Shown here: piece by piece, positions 13,201 through 23,213 of the stretch | Layout of the letters: every line of letters starts with the position of its first letter | How positions within the stretch are numbered: position 1 is the first letter of the stretch | From: Anniella stebbinsi | Taxonomy: Eukaryota; Chordata; Lepidosauria; Squamata; Anniellidae | Direction: 5' to 3' | DNA: 64,000 nt | Assembly (NCBI GenBank): GCA_029215795.1 | Contig: JARDYH010000007.1 | Span: forward strand, 80,797,763-80,861,762 | Made by a program: the position numbers and the translations under genes | Notes under the pieces: generated by a model | Database searches by the model: none | Told to the model about the DNA's origin: nothing | What the model saw: only the letters and a program-made list of their open reading frames with translations

Positions 13201-16200
13201 GCATAGGATTGATCCAACCCAACACTTCTTTGGGCTCCTAGACACTGTCAGGCATTTGGGGGGCCCAAAGCTTATTGTGGAGTGAACTCCCCCAGTTCCT
13301 TATTCATTTCACCTCACAATGGCCAGTGTTGGCATGGAGGCACAATGCTTGACTATGTCTTCTGCCCAAACAAAGTACTGGGCTGGATGTTACTCTGTAC
13401 CAGGTGATTAGGACATTGACTGTTAACATCAACAGGTGTTGATCCTGATAGAGCATAAGGAAATGTACAAGATTAGCTTTAGAAAAACGAACAATTATAG
13501 TTCTGATAGTAAAGAGACAAATGATCATGTTAAATATTTTTAAGCTAATTTACAGAAAACAAAGGGACCCATTTCACCCCTTAGAAGCAGGGGAATTACA
13601 TTGTCAACATTCCAAGTGGAACCAATCAACACCCAACTTCAAAAATTCTCAAGTTATTGCTATCCAAGCAGTCCAGTAAGAATAAGGTTGAAGTTAAAAT
13701 AGTTGCAAAATTAATGTTTGAGAGAATGGCTAGACTAGAACAACAGCCAGCATGCTAAAAGTTGCAGCGTCCAACTCAGTGCAAAATGGGTGTTTGTATC
13801 AACAGATGAGTAAAACATATTTAACTGCTTACGTTTCCATATGAGCAAAACCAGTCGTTCTGAAGCGATAAACTTTCTTTGTTGTTTTAAATGATATAAC
13901 AGTAGGCATCACCTCAAATGAGGTCTTCTCTCCTGTGTGTGTGTGTGCGTGTGTGCAAGAGAGAGAGAGAGATGCTTCCGTTTTTGTAAGTACTCTATAT
14001 AAAAGTAGCCTTTAAAAAAAAAGGTTTTGTTTTTTAAAAAATCTAACTTATTAAAAGGTTGCAGCCCTACTAACAGTATGCCATAGTAACTCTTACATAT
14101 TTCCCAAAATGCCTGGAGTTTCTTCTCCCTTCCTTCCCCCTGCGGCTCCAATTGTCTTTGAAATTCAACATTTATGCCCTGGTCCCATCTCCTTGAACAC
14201 TGTCGATGAAAGGTGGGCATGGAACCGTGGTTGAAAGAGATTTCTTTTGGGGGAGAGCAGCGTGATAGTGGCACTGCCGACAGCCCCCGCCATTTGGTTT
14301 CCAAAACAGAACCCACAAGATCTCAGAGCCCATTTCAGCGATTGGCAGATGGTTTCCATAGAAGCTGCTCCGGTGAATGCAGAAGGGGACCTTCCTTTCA
14401 TCCCTGAATGGGGCGTTGTGTTTATGTGAGAGCCAGAAGGCTTATGGGCTTCCAGACCAGTGAAATGTGTTCTCTCCTTTCTGTGCATTAAGGCATGATA
14501 AATAGCAAGTGTTACAATTTGTCATTTTTATTTGTCTTTCCTTTCTAGACCCAACCTCCAGGAGCTTGTAGACCGACTGAAGTCCCTTGGAGCAGACTAC
14601 GTCATTACAGAGGAGATGCTGAGAAAACCAGAAATGAAAGACTTGTTTAAGGTACAGGTGAGAATCAAACTCCTGGGAACCAGAAATGGCAAGTGGAAAT
14701 GGAGTTGCTACAGTGAAACGGATCATCTTGTGAAACGGTAGCAAGGTGTAGCACATGACGAGAGAAATGTCTCTTGAGAGGCTGTTGGATTCAGTTCAGT
14801 AACATGAATGAAGATCTCCCTGCCCACATTTAACTTCTGAATTCAATCGATTTGTGGCCCTGATATCTTGTAGCAGGGAATACAAGGGAAGGGTGATGTT
14901 CTTGTGAATTGCTTGCTTCATGTTTGTGATGCTACAAAACTGAAGATCTCTCTCTTTAGGCTTAATCTCTGGGTTCATTTTTCGGTAAAATCAGTGAGAT
15001 GAAGGGATCAAGATGGGATAGTCAAAGTACTGGAGCACCAAGAAATTACTGCAGGGTAGCAGGGAAAAGGAGTCGTAGGGCCACTTAATACATGTTGTTA
15101 TTATTATTATTTACATTTATATACCGCCCCATAGCCGAAGCTGTCCGGGCTGTTTACTAAAATTAAAAGACTGAACATTAAAAGTCAATATACAAAATGT
15201 AAAACCATAAAACATAAAAACAGCTAACATTTAAAACAATTTCAAACTTTAAACCAGGCCAAAGACTCAGTTAAAAACTCAACTTAAGCTGTTAAATGCC
15301 TGGGAGAAGAGAAAAGTCTTCACCTGGCGCCGAAAAGATGACAGTGTTGGCGCCAGGCAAGCCTCATCAGGGAGATCATTCCACAGTTGGGGGGCCACCA
15401 CTGAAAAGGCCCTTTCCCTTGTTGCCATCCTCCAAGCTTCCCTCAGCTTCCCTCAACTTTAGATGTTGATCGTAGTGTACGGGTAGGTTCGTGTCAGGAG
15501 AGGCGTTCCATCAGGTATTGTGGTCCCAAGCTATGTAAGGCTTTATAGGTTAAAACCAGCACCTTGAATAGGGCTCGGAAACATACAGGCAGCCAATGCA
15601 AGTGGGCCAGAATCAGTCTTATATGTTTGAACCTTCTGGTCCCTGTTACCAATCTGACCGCTGCATTTTGCACAACCTACAGCTTCTGAACCGTCTTCAA
15701 AAGCAGCCCCACGTAGAGCGCATTGCAGTAGTCTAACTTGGAGGTTACCAGAGCATAGACAACTGAAGCTACGTTATCCCTGTCCAGATAGGGGCGTAGC
15801 CAGGCCACCAACCAAAGTTGGTAGAAGGCACTCTGTGCCACCGAGGCCACCTGAGCCTCAAGTGACAGAGATGGTTCTAGGAGAACCCCCAAGCTACGAA
15901 CCTGCTCCTTCGTGGGGAGTGCAACATATATACATTGGGTATAAACCATAGGTAACCAGTGCAGCAACGTATTTTCCTGTCCAAATAAATATCAGAGCAG
16001 TTTTTTATTCTTTATGGATTACATTTTTCAGGCTTCGTTTCTGCTGAAACACTGAAAGGGGTTATGGTTTAAAATTATAGCTTTAATTTCAGACAAGATA
16101 CAAAATGACTGTGAAGGGAAGAAGAAAGGGAGTATATTCAGGTGCCGGTTTTCTGATATTGGTGCATAATGATGCTCCAACCATTGCTGTGGACCAAAGC

Positions 16201-19200
16201 TCTCTTTTCTTTCATGAGACACTGTGGTGGAGATTAGAGGCAAGACTATAATGATGTTTGTCATCTCCACTCTCCCCACCTACTCACCCACCCCCAAATT
16301 GGTTCATGCTGCTCGATCTTAATGTCACACCTTTAGGGAAATACTCTAATGAGTCCAAGTAAATGTTCTGTGGACGTGTTTGTTCCAGTTACTCTTAGTC
16401 CTATCAACATGTAAAAAGTCTAATTTGAATGGGGTGGTTTTCCCCCCTGTCCATCAGGAGACTGCCTCGTGCTTTGACAATTTGACTGTGATCCTATTTG
16501 GTTATGTTTCATCTGAATGAAGCAGAATTGGTGGGGTTGAGGTTTGTTAATCTCCTTTCCATGTTGCAAGAATCTAAGCCCTGAAAGGTAGAAGTCTTTG
16601 AACTCAAGCAGAAAGGTGGAAGTCTTTGAACTCTAGTATTTCCTCAAAACTTGGGCTAGGCAGTGCAAGAGGCAACTTACTTCCTGTAAAATCTTTTATT
16701 CTCCAGAAAATCCTTAAGCCCATGTTAGCCTTGAATGGCGTAGGAGGGAAAAGCGCTACTGAGTTGCTGCGTCATTTGCAGTAAGTTCGGCTGTTTGTCA
16801 GTTACTTGAATTGTGTGTGTTTAGTGATAATTAATAGGGATGTGCACTGACCCCCCGGATCGGATCGGATAGCGGATCGGAATCGGACCTGGGGGGTCGG
16901 ATCGGATCGGATCGGATCGGAGGATGGTCGGATCGGATCGGACCAGATGTCCGATCCGGATCGGACGCCATTTTGAATGCTTTTTCCCATAGCCAAGTAT
17001 TGTTTTACAAAAACGCCTATAACTTTTTCATTTTTAAAGATAGAAGGATGAAACTTGGGGACATTGTAGACTGGTTAGGGATAGTTATCTGTGAGAAATT
17101 TCAGAAAGATTGGTGCATGCGTTTTGTGGCAATTAATTTTTTAATAAATACCCAGGAATGCTTATAACTTTGTCATTTTTAAAGTTACAAACATGAAACT
17201 TTGCCACATAGTAGGAGGTACCTTGGGACCTATGTGTGTGAAATTTCAGAAACATAGGTGCTTGCCTTGTGTGGCAATTAATTTTAGAAAAATGGGTAGT
17301 AGTGGGGTAAATACAGTTACGCCTCCCATTTTTTTATTTTTTAAGATACAAACAGGAAACTTGGGCACATTACAGGTACCACTTGCCTTGATATGTGAGT
17401 GAAATTTCAGAAACATTGGAGCTTGCCTTGTGTGGCAATTAAGTTTTGAAACAATGAGGAAAGAAACACCTATAACTTTGTCATTTTTAAAGTTACACAC
17501 ATGAAACTTTGCCACATTGTAGGTGGTACCTTGGGACCTATGTGTGTGAAATTTCAGAAACATAGGTGCTTGCCTTGTGTGGCAATTAATTTTAGAAAAA
17601 TGGGTAGTAGTGGGGTAAATACAGTTACGCCTCCCATTTTTTTAGTTTTGAAGATACAAACAGGAAACTTGGGCACATTACAGGGAACACTTCACTTGAT
17701 ATGTGTGTAAAATTTCAGAAACATTGGTGCTTGCCTGGTGTGGCAATTAATTTTTGAAACAATGAGGGATTCATTGGACAGCACTTGCCCATAGGGATTC
17801 ATTGGACAGTACTTTCCCATAGGGAATCATTGCATTGCACTTTCCCATAGGGAATCATTGCATTGCACTTTCCCATAGGGAATCATTGCATTGCACTTTC
17901 CCACTGAGAAATACAGTTATGCCTCCCACATTTTTATTTTTGAAGATACAAACAGGAAACTTGGGCACATTGTAGACTGGTTAGGGATAGTTATCTGTGA
18001 GAAATTTCAGAAAGATTGGTGCATGCGTTTTGTGGCAATTAATTTTTTAATAAATACCCAGGAATGCCTATAACTTTGTCATTTTTAAAGTTACACACAT
18101 GAAACTTTGCCACATTGTAGGTGGTACCTTGGGACCTATGTGTGTGAAATTTCAAAAACGTAGGTGCTTGCCTTGTATGGCAATTAATTTTAGAAAAATG
18201 GGTAGTAGTGGGGTAAATACAGTTACGCCTCCCATTTTTTTATTTTTTAAGATACAAACAGGAAACATGGGCACATTACAGGGAACACTTCACTTGATAG
18301 GTGTGTAAAATTTCCGAAAGCTGGGTCCAGGCATGTGGTGGCAATTAATTTTTGAAACAATGAGGAAAGAAACGCCTATAACTTTTTTATTTTAAAAGTT
18401 AGAAGTCTGAACATTGCTCACTTTGTAGATGGGTTAGGGGTAGATATGTGTCAGAAATTTCAGAATGATAGGTCCAGGCATTTGATGGCTATGGAATTTT
18501 TAGATTAAATGTTTCAAAAAATGTTCCACAGAGGCCAGGTCTTCCTTTCCTCCCCCTCCCGCTTCCCGCGAAGAAAAGGAAACACTGTCTCGTCCCGATC
18601 CCTTTGATCCTTGCTAGTATCCATTACAGGGCTCGTGTCTGCTTGAGTAAAAAGTGAAAGTAGGAAAGCAGACACGAGCCCTGTAATGGATACTAGCAAG
18701 GATCAAAGGGATCGAGACGAGACAGTGTTTCCTTTTCTTCGCGGGAAGCGGGAGGGGGGAGGAAAGGAAGACCTGGCCTCTGTGGAACATTTTTTGAAAC
18801 ATTTAATCTAAAAATTCCATAGCCATCAAATGCCTGGACCTATCATTCTGAAATTTCTGACACATATCTACCCCTAACCCATCTACAAAGTGAGCAATGT
18901 TCAGACTTCTAACTTTTAAAATAAAAAAGTTATAGGCGTTTCTTTCCTCATTGTTTCAAAAATTAATTGCCACCACATGCCTGGACCCAGCTTTCGGAAA
19001 TTTTACACACCTATCAAGTGAAGTGTTCCCTGTAATGTGCCCATGTTTCCTGTTTGTATCTTAAAAAATAAAAAAATGGGAGGCGTAACTGTATTTACCC
19101 CACTACTACCCATTTTTCTAAAATTAATTGCCATACAAGGCAAGCACCTACGTTTTTGAAATTTCACACACATAGGTCCCAAGGTACCACCTACAATGTG

Positions 19201-22200
19201 GCAAAGTTTCATGTGTGTAACTTTAAAAATGACAAAGTTATAGGCATTCCTGGGTATTTATTAAAAAATTAATTGCCACAAAACGCATGCACCAATCTTT
19301 CTGAAATTTCTCACAGATAACTATCCCTAACCAGTCTACAATGTGCCCAAGTTTCCTGTTTGTATCTTCAAAAATAAAAATGTAGGAGGCATAACTGTAT
19401 TTCTCAGTGGGAAAGTGCAATGCAATGATTCCCTATGGGAAAGTGCAATGCAATGATTCCCTATGGGAAAGTACTGTCCAATGAATCCCTATGGGCAAGT
19501 GCTGTCCAATGAATCCCTCATTGTTTCAAAAATTAATTGCCACACCAGGCAAGCACCAATGTTTCTGAAATTTTACACACATATCAAGTGAAGTGTTCCC
19601 TGTAATGTGCCCAAGTTTCCTGTTTGTATCTTCAAAACTAAAAAAATGGGAGGCGTAACTGTATTTACCCCACTACTACCCATTTTTCTAAAATTAATTG
19701 CCACACAAGGCAAGCACCTATGTTTCTGAAATTTCACACACATAGGTCCCAAGGTACCACCTACAATGTGGCAAAGTTTCATGTGTGTAACTTTAAAAAT
19801 GACAAAGTTATAGGTGTTTCTTTCCTCATTGTTTCAAAACTTAATTGCCACACAAGGCAAGCTCCAATGTTTCTGAAATTTCACTCACATATCAAGGCAA
19901 GTGGTATCTGTAATGTGCCCAAGTTTCCTGTTTGTATCTTAAAAAATAAAAAAATGGGAGGCGTAACTGTATTTACCCCACTACTACCCATTTTTCTAAA
20001 ATTAATTGCCACACAAGGCAAGCACCTATGTTTCTGAAATTTCACACACATAGGTCCCAAGGTACCTCCTACAATGTGGCAAAGTTTCATGTTTGTAACT
20101 TTAAAAATGACAAAGTTATAAGCATTCCTGGGTATTTATTAAAAAATTAATTGCCACAAAACGCATGCACCAATCTTTCTGAAATTTCTCACAGATAACT
20201 ATCCCTAACCAGTCTACAATGTCCCCAAGTTTCATCCTTCTATCTTTAAAAATGAAAAAGTTATAGGCGTTTTTGTAAAACAATACTTGGCTATGGGAAA
20301 AAGCATTCAAAATGGCGTCCGATCCGGATCGGACCTCATCGGATCGGATCGGATCGGAGGTTGGTCGGATCGGATCGGATCAGATCGGATTTTCCCGATT
20401 TTGGGTCGGCTCGGATTCGGATCGTGGATCGGATCCGATCCGATGCACACCCCTAATAATTAATCATTGTTTCATTGGGTTGGGTCACTTAAGTCCCATG
20501 GATTTCAATGGGTTTACTCTAAACATGACAAAGTCTGGATCCAACCCATGGTGTTTAACTTCTGTTGCATAACTCAGTGTTTTTTGTAGGTTAACTTGGA
20601 TTGTGAACTGTTGGAATAAATATTTGTGAAGGGTAGTATATTATTATTATTATTATTATCATTATTATTATTATTTACACTTATATACCGCCCCATAGCC
20701 GAAGCTCTCTGGGCGGTTTACAAAAATTAAAAAGATAGAGCATTAAAAAGACAATATACAAAAATTAAAACCATAAACATAAAACAGCTATCATTAAAAC
20801 ACTTTAAAACATTTTAACGGTTAAGCCAGGCCATAATGTCAATCAAACCTCAACTTGAGCTGTTAAAATGCCTGGGAGAAAAGAAAAGTTTTGACCTGGC
20901 GCCGAAAAGATAACAGTGTTGGCGCCAGGCGGGCCTCATCAGGGAGATCATTCCATAATTGAGGGGCCACCACAGAGAAGGCCCTCTTCCTTGTTGCCGT
21001 CCTCCGAGCTTCCCTCGGAGTAGGCACCCGGAGGAGGACCTTTGATGTTGAGCGTAGTGAACGGGTAGGTTCATGTCGGGAAAGACGTTCCATCAGGTAT
21101 TGTGGTCCCAAACCATGTAAGGCTTTATAGGTTAAAACCAGCACCTTGAATCGGGCTCGGAAACCTACAGGCAGCCAATGCAAGCGAGCCAGAATCGGTC
21201 TTATATGTTCGAACCTTCTGGTCCCTGTTACCAATCTAACCGCTGCATTCTGCACAATCCTAAGTAAATAAATTTAAAGAAATAGTATTGATTCTTGCTG
21301 GAATCCTAGCAGGGTAGATTTGCCAAATCTTGATTTGTTGTGCATTTGTGTGTACTTCTACTCTTGAAGGAATAAGGTAATTATTGAATTGAATCCAGTA
21401 TCTGAGTCAGTAAGCACTAGTTGCTGGGAACATGGGTGGGAGGTTACTGTTGCACTGTGTCCTGCTTTGTTGGTCCCTGGTCGACAGATGGTTGGCCACT
21501 GTGTGAACAGAGTGCTGGACTAGATGGACCTTCTATCTGATCCATCATGGCACTTCCTATGTTCTCACATTCTTAAATGTAAAAAATGGCTTCCCAGGGA
21601 TACAAGATTCCACCTCCTAGCAATCAAACACTATCCCAAAAATTTGGCTGTGTGGCTTACAAATGAAGTCTGGAGAAGTCAGCCAAAAGGCTAGGAGGTG
21701 AGGAAGTTGGCCAATAGAGTAAGCTGTCTAAATTAAGATAATAAGGTTGCTGTCTGGAACTGGAAAAGCCTGAAGACTACTTAAACATTCTAATCTTATT
21801 CTCTTCCTATAGGCATAAAGGGACCATGGTTACCTATGGTGGGATGTCAAAGCAGCCTGTCACAGTCCCTGTGGTGAGTAGCTATGAAATCCCTGGTCAT
21901 CTTAATTTCCTTTTCCGTGCATTTTTGTTGACCTTAGTCAGATAGTAATTGCTTATTCCTATTGCATTTGTCCATCAGGTTTGTCTTGCAATGAGCCATC
22001 TTTCCTTGGCAAAATATACAGTTCCTAGAACAGCATATGATGGGCATAACCATTCTAATGCTGATCTATGTTATGACCCAAAATATCCCCCGAAAGAAAA
22101 TGTATTGCAAGACTTTCATTTAATTGTAATTCCTCTACTTATTTCTGCAGAGCACACTGATCTTTAAGGATGTGAAGCTCCGTGGCTTCTGGATGACCCA

Positions 22201-23213
22201 GTGGAAGAGGGACAATGGCCGGAGTAAGTGATAGTGTGGTGCAGTGCTGAAATAGGGGTAGAGAAAAAAGAAGAGGGTGAGCACAGATTCCATAGCTCAA
22301 TATTAGCGCATGTTTCATGCATGCAGAAGGCCCCAGATTTAACCCCTTGCATCTCCAGTAGGAGGGGATGGATTGACCTGAGACCTTGGAGAGCCAGTGC
22401 CAGTCAGGGCTTTATATATTTCTAGTGGCCATCTTCAGAGGCTTGTGTTAGAATCCAGATCTCTCGTAACTCAGATTTAAACACGTACTTGTATATTCAG
22501 GTCATTCCAGTGTGTCGGTCACAGGGTGCATTAAGTAACTGGCTCTGTCCCCTAATCACCATTTGGCATCTGCTCTGCCCGCCCACCCCCAGCCGCCACA
22601 TTGCCCCTGACTCTAGTCAGTTGAAGAAGTTCACCAATAGACTAAATTGTCTGAATTAAGAGAATGGGCTGGCTGGAACTGAAAAAGCCGTAGCTGACTC
22701 TCTTCCTATAGGAATAAAGGGACCATGGTTACCTATGGTGGGATGTCTGTTTTTTAAATAACAAATTAGATCCCGCAAGTTTGAAGTTGGCCCGGCCTGA
22801 CCCTGCACGGTGCACAAAAGAGGCAACTCCAACTATGTTGGAATTCCATCACTCTGAATCAGTGATAAAATATTTGTGTGTTGCTTATGTCACTTTTCGC
22901 CTGCCTAATTCTAGACAGCCAAAATCAATTTTTAATTAATAATTCTCTTTCTTTTATTCTCATACCAGGACTTCTATAATCTGATCTTGATAGTTCTGCA
23001 AAGAGAGAACAGTTAACTACCTCTTTTATGCTTTCTTTCATACATCCAGGCAAGGAGAAACTGAGAGACATGATTGCAGATCTGTGCAGCCTCATTCGTA
23101 AGGGTCAACTCGCTGCTCCAGCCTGTCAAGAGATCCCGCTGGCTGATTACCAATCCGCTCTGAAGGCCTCCATGAAACCATATGTGTCAGCTAAGCAGAT
23201 CCTCCTCCTGTGA
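7197..23213 (+). CDS. MECR: MECR, mitochondrial trans-2-enoyl-CoA reductase, coding exons 2-10 (exon 1 outside window)
   Basis: This gene encodes the NADPH-dependent enoyl reductase of mitochondrial type II fatty-acid synthesis, which makes the octanoyl precursor of lipoic acid in the matrix. Joined coding exons: 7197-7294, 8919-9050, 9746-9889, 11144-11246, 14549-14651, 16707-16780, 21813-21873, 22151-22223, 23050-23213. That is 952 nt, giving 316 residues after the split first codon, and every junction is GT-AG and in phase. The human protein is 373 aa, so the missing part is about 57-59 N-terminal residues (targeting peptide and first strand). Visible landmarks are [38 protein letters not shown], the cofactor loop [30 protein letters not shown] and the C-terminal [11 protein letters not shown]. 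The tyrosine after IQG (in GTYAIL) fits the catalytic Tyr94 of human MECR. The reading frame is intact. Intron 7 carries a 3.6-kb foldback transposon, and part of exon 8 is duplicated in intron 9. The identity is firm; the clade of origin is not. Confidence 0.97.
7836..7861. repeat. (CTAT)n microsatellite
   Basis: A short tetranucleotide run in MECR intron 2, followed by CACACA and TATATA low-complexity sequence to about 7885. Confidence 0.9.
8205..8315. repeat. Palindromic MITE fragment (CAACTCCCA family)
   Basis: It reads CCTCCAGATGTGTTGAACTC, then TTGGCCATGCTGGCTGAGGA, then a complementary GTAGTCTAACACTTCTG. The two halves are inverted. Same family as 1452-1556. Confidence 0.7.
8442..8696. 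mobile_element. hAT-like MITE with CCGAACCTC/GAGGTTC ends
   Basis: The left end is AAGGGAACCGAACCTCTTTC and the right end is GAGGTTCTGCTCCCCT, so the termini are imperfectly inverted. Internal words (AGCCCAAGGGCTGAATTC, GGCCCCCCCGGGCCTGAG) match the copy at 38557-38926. It has no coding capacity. Confidence 0.6.
8919..9050 (+). CDS. MECR: MECR exon 3
   Basis: The acceptor is CATCTTGCAG/GG and the donor GACTTG/GTGAGC. It encodes [20 protein letters not shown] followed by [25 protein letters not shown]. It carries the tyrosine expected at the catalytic position and the conserved GGNEG turn. Confidence 0.96.
9295..9380. repeat. Possible degenerate SINE fragment
   Basis: The text TTGTTCAGTGGATAGAGCGT, followed by a loosely spaced box-B-like segment, resembles a tRNA-derived SINE head. 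It is too decayed for certainty. A G homopolymer lies at about 9408-9420. Confidence 0.25.
9746..9889 (+). CDS. MECR: MECR exon 4
   Basis: It encodes [20 protein letters not shown], then [20 protein letters not shown] and DFEILKPG. The donor is [22 protein letters not shown] is the hinge region between the catalytic and cofactor domains and is almost unchanged from mammals. Confidence 0.96.
9890..11143 (+). other. MECR: MECR intron 4, nothing recognised
   Basis: 1.25 kb of unique-looking, non-coding sequence. I see no convincing repeat, exon or RNA gene in it. Confidence 0.6.
11144..11246 (+). CDS. MECR: MECR exon 5
   Basis: The acceptor is TTTGTCTGCAG and the donor GATAG/GTGAGT. It encodes [20 protein letters not shown] followed by [25 protein letters not shown] is the NADPH-binding loop and helix of the Rossmann domain. 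Confidence 0.96.
11247..14548 (+). other. MECR: MECR intron 5, no gene recognised
   Basis: 3.3 kb. A GT-rich then GA-rich simple repeat lies at about 13930-13971. Otherwise it appears to be unique intronic sequence; no full transposon, exon or RNA gene could be supported. Confidence 0.55.
14549..14651 (+). CDS. MECR: MECR exon 6
   Basis: The acceptor is CCTTTCTAG and the donor TTTAAG/GTACAG. It encodes [20 protein letters not shown], then [14 protein letters not shown]. This is the second half of the Rossmann fold, including the LKSLGA helix and the VITEE turn. Confidence 0.96.
15094..15955 (-). repeat. L2/CR1-like LINE 3' fragment
   Basis: On the minus strand this encodes the C-terminal part of a LINE ORF2: [20 protein letters not shown], then [20 protein letters not shown] and [16 protein letters not shown]. 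The remaining ORF and the 3' UTR follow, ending in a (TTA)n tail at 15094-15112. It is 5'-truncated and has frame damage. Related copies lie at 20641, 29690, 35990, 45905 and 49860 (minus) and at 41830 (plus). Confidence 0.88.
16707..16780 (+). CDS. MECR: MECR exon 7
   Basis: The acceptor is TTATTCTCCAG and the donor TTGCA/GTAAGT. It encodes [20 protein letters not shown], then LRHL. As I remember the human protein, it has LNCVGG here; this one reads LNGVGG. The exon sits only 54 bp from the foldback transposon at 16835. Confidence 0.93.
16856..16966. repeat. CGGAT array, left tip of foldback element
   Basis: Low-complexity array of CGGAT/GATCGGAT units. The segment GGATCGGAGGATGGTCGGAT (within about 16903-16943) reappears in the same orientation at the right tip, unlike the arms. 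Confidence 0.85.
16980..18530. repeat. About nine tandem modules of roughly 150 bp in the left arm
   Basis: Modules begin with a TATAACTTTNTCATTTTTAA-type or CCCATTTTTTTATTTTTTAA-type start near 17010, 17162, 17322, 17470, 17632, 17926, 18068, 18228 and 18375. Each contains a version of GAAATTTCAGAAACATTGGT and then TGTGGCAATTAATTTT. Spacing is 142-162 bp, except across a 28-bp short-repeat insert at 17765-17905. Confidence 0.8.
17765..17905. repeat. 28-bp minisatellite inside the foldback arm
   Basis: About five units of the form CATTG(C/G)A..GCACTTTCCCA plus TAGGGAAT. The mirror array in the right arm (about 19408-19520) has one unit fewer, which accounts for most of the arm length difference. 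Confidence 0.85.
18645..18665. other. Loop of the foldback element
   Basis: A 21-nt unpaired centre (GAGTAAAAAGTGAAAGTAGGA) between GCTCGTGTCTGCTT and its exact complement AAGCAGACACGAGC. This is the symmetry centre of the 3.6-kb palindrome. Confidence 0.9.
20641..21262 (-). repeat. L2/CR1-like LINE 3' fragment
   Basis: On the minus strand it encodes [20 protein letters not shown], then [20 protein letters not shown], an [20 protein letters not shown] block and a 3' UTR with a TTA-rich tail. This is the same family as 15094-15955, and its 130-codon open stretch is better preserved. Confidence 0.9.
21420..21572 (+). repeat. LINE 3'-end fragment (GCTGGACTAGATGGACC family)
   Basis: Matches the 3' part of the elements at 34335, 35615 and 36838: GTTGCTGGGAACATGGGTGG ... 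GTGCTGGACTAGATGGACC ... CCTATGTTC. It is only the distal end of a non-LTR element. Confidence 0.75.
21813..21873 (+). CDS. MECR: MECR exon 8
   Basis: The acceptor is TCTTCCTATAG and the donor CCTGTG/GTGAGT. It encodes [20 protein letters not shown] after the split glutamine codon, the conserved GTMVTYGGM strand of the reductase. A partial duplicate lies at 22618-22748. Confidence 0.95.
22151..22223 (+). CDS. MECR: MECR exon 9
   Basis: The acceptor is TTTCTGCAG and the donor CCGGA/GTAAGT. It encodes [20 protein letters not shown] followed by DNGR. KLRGFW is the conserved substrate-side helix start. Confidence 0.95.
22288..22415 (+). repeat. tRNA-Ala-derived SINE fragment
   Basis: A degenerate tRNA-like head (CCATAGCTCA...GCATGCAGAAGGCCCCAGAT...TTGCATCTCC) is followed by the SINE body words GACCTGAGACCTTGGAGAGC and CAGTGCCAGTCAGGGCTTTA. 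It is in the same orientation as MECR. Confidence 0.7.
22618..22748 (+). pseudogene. MECR: Partial tandem duplicate of MECR intron 7 end and exon 8
   Basis: About 130 bp repeat the sequence 21700-21848. Shared words are CCAATAGA, CTGGAACTG/GAAAAGCC, CTCTTCCTATAGG and AATAAAGGGACCATGGTTAC CTATGGTGGGATGTC. The copy stops after about 38 nt of exon 8, lacks the donor site, and joined to exon 9 would change frame and run into stops. It is a relic, not a usable exon. Confidence 0.85.
23050..23213 (+). CDS. MECR: MECR exon 10 with stop codon
   Basis: The acceptor is TACATCCAG. It encodes [20 protein letters not shown], then [20 protein letters not shown] and [13 protein letters not shown], and ends with TGA at 23211-23213. 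The C-terminus matches the family's DYQSALEASMKP...KQIL ending, so the protein is full length at this end. Confidence 0.97.

Larger units (their letters stand above)
16835..20455. mobile_element. 3.6-kb foldback (giant palindrome) hAT-like non-autonomous transposon in MECR intron 7
   Basis: The termini are TAGGGATGTGCAC (left) and the inverse of TAGGGGTGTGCATC (right). They are flanked by a perfect 8-bp duplication ATAATTAA (16827-16834 and 20456-20463). An 8-bp duplication and TAGGG ends are typical of the hAT superfamily. The left arm (16835-18644) and right arm (18666-20455) are inverted copies separated by a 21-nt loop. By eye they differ at only a handful of positions, plus one 28-bp unit more in the left arm. 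There is no transposase; the ORFs of up to about 105 codons in the arms are modules of the repeat. The outermost 110 bp are CGGAT arrays that are not simply inverted. High arm identity suggests a young insertion or arm-to-arm conversion. Confidence 0.9.

Noticed and set aside
17193..20090. Repeated ORFs of 60-105 codons on both strands ([20 protein letters not shown] type) in the foldback element
   Set aside because: They recur because the arms are inverted copies and the modules are tandem repeats. The reading frame exists in mirror image on both strands, there are no domain signatures, and each is bounded by AT-rich module edges.
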